Positions 62,015 to 64,000 of a DNA stretch of 64,000 nt are shown piece by piece (within the stretch, counting starts at the first letter, position 1; every line of letters starts with the position of its first letter). Position numbers and translations under genes: made by a program. The DNA is from Halobacteriovorax sp. GB3 (lineage in GTDB: Bacteria; Bdellovibrionota; Bacteriovoracia; Bacteriovoracales; Bacteriovoracaceae), in the NCBI RefSeq assembly GCF_028649655.1, contig NZ_JAQSLN010000003.1, positions 1,054,001 to 1,118,000 of the forward strand, in the 5' to 3' direction. A model generated the notes under the pieces. The model made no database searches. It was not told the origin of the DNA and was given only the letters and a program-made list of their open reading frames with translations.

Positions 62015-63476
62015 AAATTTTAACATTCCAAACAGGTCCTTCAGGTGTGTCTTGAAAGTCGATCCCCATCTCAATGAGCTTGTCGCGAATTTCATCGGAC
62101 TTAGCAAAATCCTTATCGTCTCTTGCTTTTGAGCGCTCTTGAACAAGTGCATCGACTTCTTCTCTCTTGATGTCTTTCTTCTTAAGAAGGATATCATCCA
62201 TTTCAACTAAAAAGCTCTCCGCTTCTAAGTCAAAAAGAGACATCATCTGTCCATACTTGTGAAGCCACTCTTTAAAGACCTTTGCAGTAGGTACAGTTGA
62301 AGGGTCTTTCTTCTTTTTCATAAGATTTAATGAATTGAAGGCACGAACAGCTTCATAGATTGAAGCAATCACTTCATTTGTAGAGAAGTCATCGTTCATC
62401 GCCTTTTCAATTTTCTTATCAAGCTGCGCAAGAGTTTGAGAGAAACTCTTTAGTACAGTTGCGCCTTCTTTTTCTTCAAAAGTCGCTACAATCGTATTTG
62501 CTGCTTTTAATGAATGATAAACGCGCGCCAGTCCACTGAAGGCCTGATCAATTTTCTCATCACTAATATTGAGAAAACTTCTATAGTGCGCAGAGAGCAT
62601 AAGAAATTTTAAAACTTCTGGGTGATATTCATCCATAAAAGCGCGAGCAGTGATGAAGTTTCCAAGTGATTTACTCATCTTCTCACCTTTAATATTGATG
62701 AATTCATTATGCATCCAGTAGTTTACGTACTTGCAACCAGTGCATCCCTCACCTTGAGCGATTTCATTTTCATGGTGAGGAAAAATAAGATCAATTCCTC
62801 CACCGTGAATATCAATAGAGTCACCTAAGATTGATTTAATCATGGCAGAACATTCAATATGCCATCCTGGACGACCTTCTCCCCATGGAGATTGCCAAGA
62901 AGGCTCACCTTCTTTAGCTGGTTTCCAAAGAACAAAGTCAAAAGGATTCTTCTTTCGCTGATCAACATCGACACGTTGTCCGGCATTCAGGTCTTCCAAT
63001 TTCTTTCCAGAGAGTGCTCCATAGTTATCAAATTTATCTATGGCGTAGAAAACTTCACCATCAATAACATAGGCCTTCTCTTGATCAACAAGTGATTGAA
63101 CGTAATCGATAATTTGAGGCATATACTCAGTTACTTTTGGATTGTGATCATGCTTATCAAGACCGAGACGATTATAATCCTCTTCGAAGATCTTAATAAA
63201 CTTCTCGCTCACTTCACTTGCGCTCGTTCCACTTTCTTTAGCGCGATCAATAATCTTATCATCAACATCTGTGTAGTTATAAACGTAAGTCACATCATAA
63301 CCTAAGTGCTTGAGCCAATTTCTAGCAGCATTAAAAAAGATAGGACCACGAAAGTTTCCAATGTGGAGATAGTCATAAACAGTTGGTCCACACACATACA
63401 TTTTCACCTTATTTTCTTCGATAGGCTTAAATGGGGCTTTTTCTTTGGTCATAGTGTTATAAATTACGAGGCTCAT
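62013..63476 (-). CDS. cysS: Cysteinyl-tRNA synthetase
   Basis: The 487-residue class I synthetase charges tRNA-Cys. C-G-P-T-V-Y-D-Y-L-H-I-G-N carries the first zinc cysteine and HIGH-type motif, V-Y-N-Y-T-D-V-D-D-K-I is conserved, G-W-H-I-E-C-S-A-M has the second zinc ligand, H-H-E-N-E-I-A-Q is present, and G-E-K-M-S-K-S-L-G-N is KMSKS. GGAG precedes the ATG. The gene is divergent from the dihydroorotase-family gene; the 136-bp region between them holds promoters I cannot place exactly and a CAA/CAG run. Confidence 0.96.
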   Translation of the reverse strand: MSLVIYNTMTKEKAPFKPIEENKVKMYVCGPTVYDYLHIGNFRGPIFFNAARNWLKHLGYDVTYVYNYTDVDDKIIDRAKESGTSASEVSEKFIKIFEEDYNRLGLDKHDHNPKVTEYMPQIIDYVQSLVDQEKAYVIDGEVFYAIDKFDNYGALSGKKLEDLNAGQRVDVDQRKKNPFDFVLWKPAKEGEPSWQSPWGEGRPGWHIECSAMIKSILGDSIDIHGGGIDLIFPHHENEIAQGEGCTGCKYVNYWMHNEFINIKGEKMSKSLGNFITARAFMDEYHPEVLKFLMLSAHYRSFLNISDEKIDQAFSGLARVYHSLKAANTIVATFEEKEGATVLKSFSQTLAQLDKKIEKAMNDDFSTNEVIASIYEAVRAFNSLNLMKKKKDPSTVPTAKVFKEWLHKYGQMMSLFDLEAESFLVEMDDILLKKKDIKREEVDALVQERSKARDDKDFAKSDEIRDKLIEMGIDFQDTPEGPVWNVKI

Positions 63477-63561
63477 CTTATTTATTCTCCGTTTAACAAA
63501 ATTTTAACTTATATTTTAAATTGAATTCGTTACAATGATAGGGGGAAGTTGTTTATTCTAA

Positions 63562-63585
63562 CAACAACAGCAACAGCAACAACAA
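63562..63585 (+). repeat. CAA/CAG triplet run upstream of the dihydroorotase-family gene
   Basis: Eight consecutive CAR triplets in frame with the downstream ATG (63613), preceded directly by TAA. They lie outside the coding start and could be a slippage-prone leader element. Confidence 0.8.
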
Positions 63586-63612
63586 GAGTTTGCTGAAAAA
63601 AGGAAGGCAAGA

Positions 63613-64000
63613 ATGGATTTTGAATTTGATCTCGTCATAAAAAACGGAACCCTCATCTTAAAAGATGGTGAAACTATAGCTGATATCGGTGTATCTGGCA
63701 AAAAAATAAAATCTATTTCGAAAAATCTTCAAGGTCATGCTAAAGAGGTCTTTGATGCGACGGGCATGCATATTTTCCCAGGTATTATCGACACTCAGGT
63801 TCATTTTAGAGAGCCAGGGCTCGTTCATAAAGAAGACCTAGAAAGCGGCTCTCGCGCAGCAGCACTTGGAGGCGTTTGCACCTTTCTTGAAATGCCAAAT
63901 ACCAAGCCTCCAACAACGACTATCGAATCAATTAAAGAGAAAGTAAACCTTGCTAAAGAAAAGTCCCATGTCAATTTTGGTTTCTTTATAGGTGCAACAG
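63613..64000 (+). CDS. pyrC: Dihydroorotase-family amidohydrolase (3' end outside window)
   Basis: The first about 129 residues are visible; AGGAAGG lies before the ATG. The protein opens D-L-V-I-K-N-G-T-L, typical of cyclic amidohydrolases. The segment G-I-I-D-T-Q-V-H-F-R-E-P-G follows, then E-D-L-E-S-G-S-R-A-A-A-L-G-G-V and E-M-P-N-T-K-P-P-T, as in class I dihydroorotases of pyrimidine synthesis. The HxH metal motif reads Q-V-H, so the first metal His is Gln. Whether this is the active dihydroorotase or a diverged homologue cannot be told from the part shown. Confidence 0.82.
   Translation, partial: MDFEFDLVIKNGTLILKDGETIADIGVSGKKIKSISKNLQGHAKEVFDATGMHIFPGIIDTQVHFREPGLVHKEDLESGSRAAALGGVCTFLEMPNTKPPTTTIESIKEKVNLAKEKSHVNFGFFIGAT

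Overview
The window looks like a chromosomal segment of a Gram-negative Bdellovibrio-and-like predator, most probably of the marine Halobacteriovorax/Bacteriovorax type. The reasons are the visibly AT-rich DNA (not counted), the many secreted hydrolases and small lipoproteins, the giant 'GNVGIGT' fibre-like surface proteins, and several lone histidine kinases. The lineage is inferred from style, not from a marker gene. I see no prophage, CRISPR array or intact insertion sequence.

Layout. 1-7.7 kb: two giant fibre-like proteins in tandem, the first cut by the window edge. 7.7-11.1 kb: an M14-like peptidase, an alpha/beta hydrolase and two paralogous periplasmic solute-binding-like proteins, closed by a bidirectional terminator. 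11.1-13.9 kb (minus strand): a compact nuoB-C-D-I operon for complex I without its other subunits. 14-21.2 kb: a secreted metallopeptidase, iron superoxide dismutase with a good promoter and leader hairpin, an OmpA-like protein, pdxH, a large secreted unknown, and a LysR regulator divergent from a pentapeptide-repeat protein. 21.2-32.8 kb: signalling and secretion, with two histidine kinases, a papain-like protease, an S1/P1 nuclease, a molybdopterin-fold protein, a lytic-transglycosylase/SH3 protein, a pseudo-receiver TPR protein, an acetyltransferase and a PDZ-like protein. 32.8-33.1 kb: tRNA-Arg(UCG) beside a 102-bp direct repeat that copies its 3' end. 33.2-42.8 kb: sdaA, a third kinase, topA coupled to a DUF368 lipid-carrier translocase, a LysM protein and its lipoprotein partner. 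42.9-52.3 kb: small proteins, a gloB-bcp-nuclease operon, a Ste24-type protease, a V8-like protease, an alkyltransferase/amidotransferase pair with overlapping start codons, a lipase and a thioesterase. 52.3-64 kb: a response regulator, a ZAS-motif protein, nth with two neighbours, yidD/dacB, priA, two unknowns, cysS and the start of a dihydroorotase-family gene.

How the genes fit together. Housekeeping genes (nuo, sodB, pdxH, topA, nth, priA, cysS, pyrC-like, tRNA) are interleaved with an envelope and secretion set (fibres, proteases, nuclease, transglycosylase, PBP4-type peptidase, lipases). That set fits a cell that binds and digests other bacteria. Sensing is done by three related orphan kinases and two receiver proteins, one of which has lost its phosphorylation residues. 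Gene packing is tight: four convergent pairs share a single TTAA as both stop codons, and many operon genes overlap by 4 bp.

The strongest leads are the tandem mosaic fibre genes (candidate prey-recognition fibres), the duplicated tRNA-Arg 3' end with its hairpin insert, the pseudo-receiver, the molybdopterin-fold/kinase/nuclease operon, and the dihydroorotase homologue with a changed metal motif.
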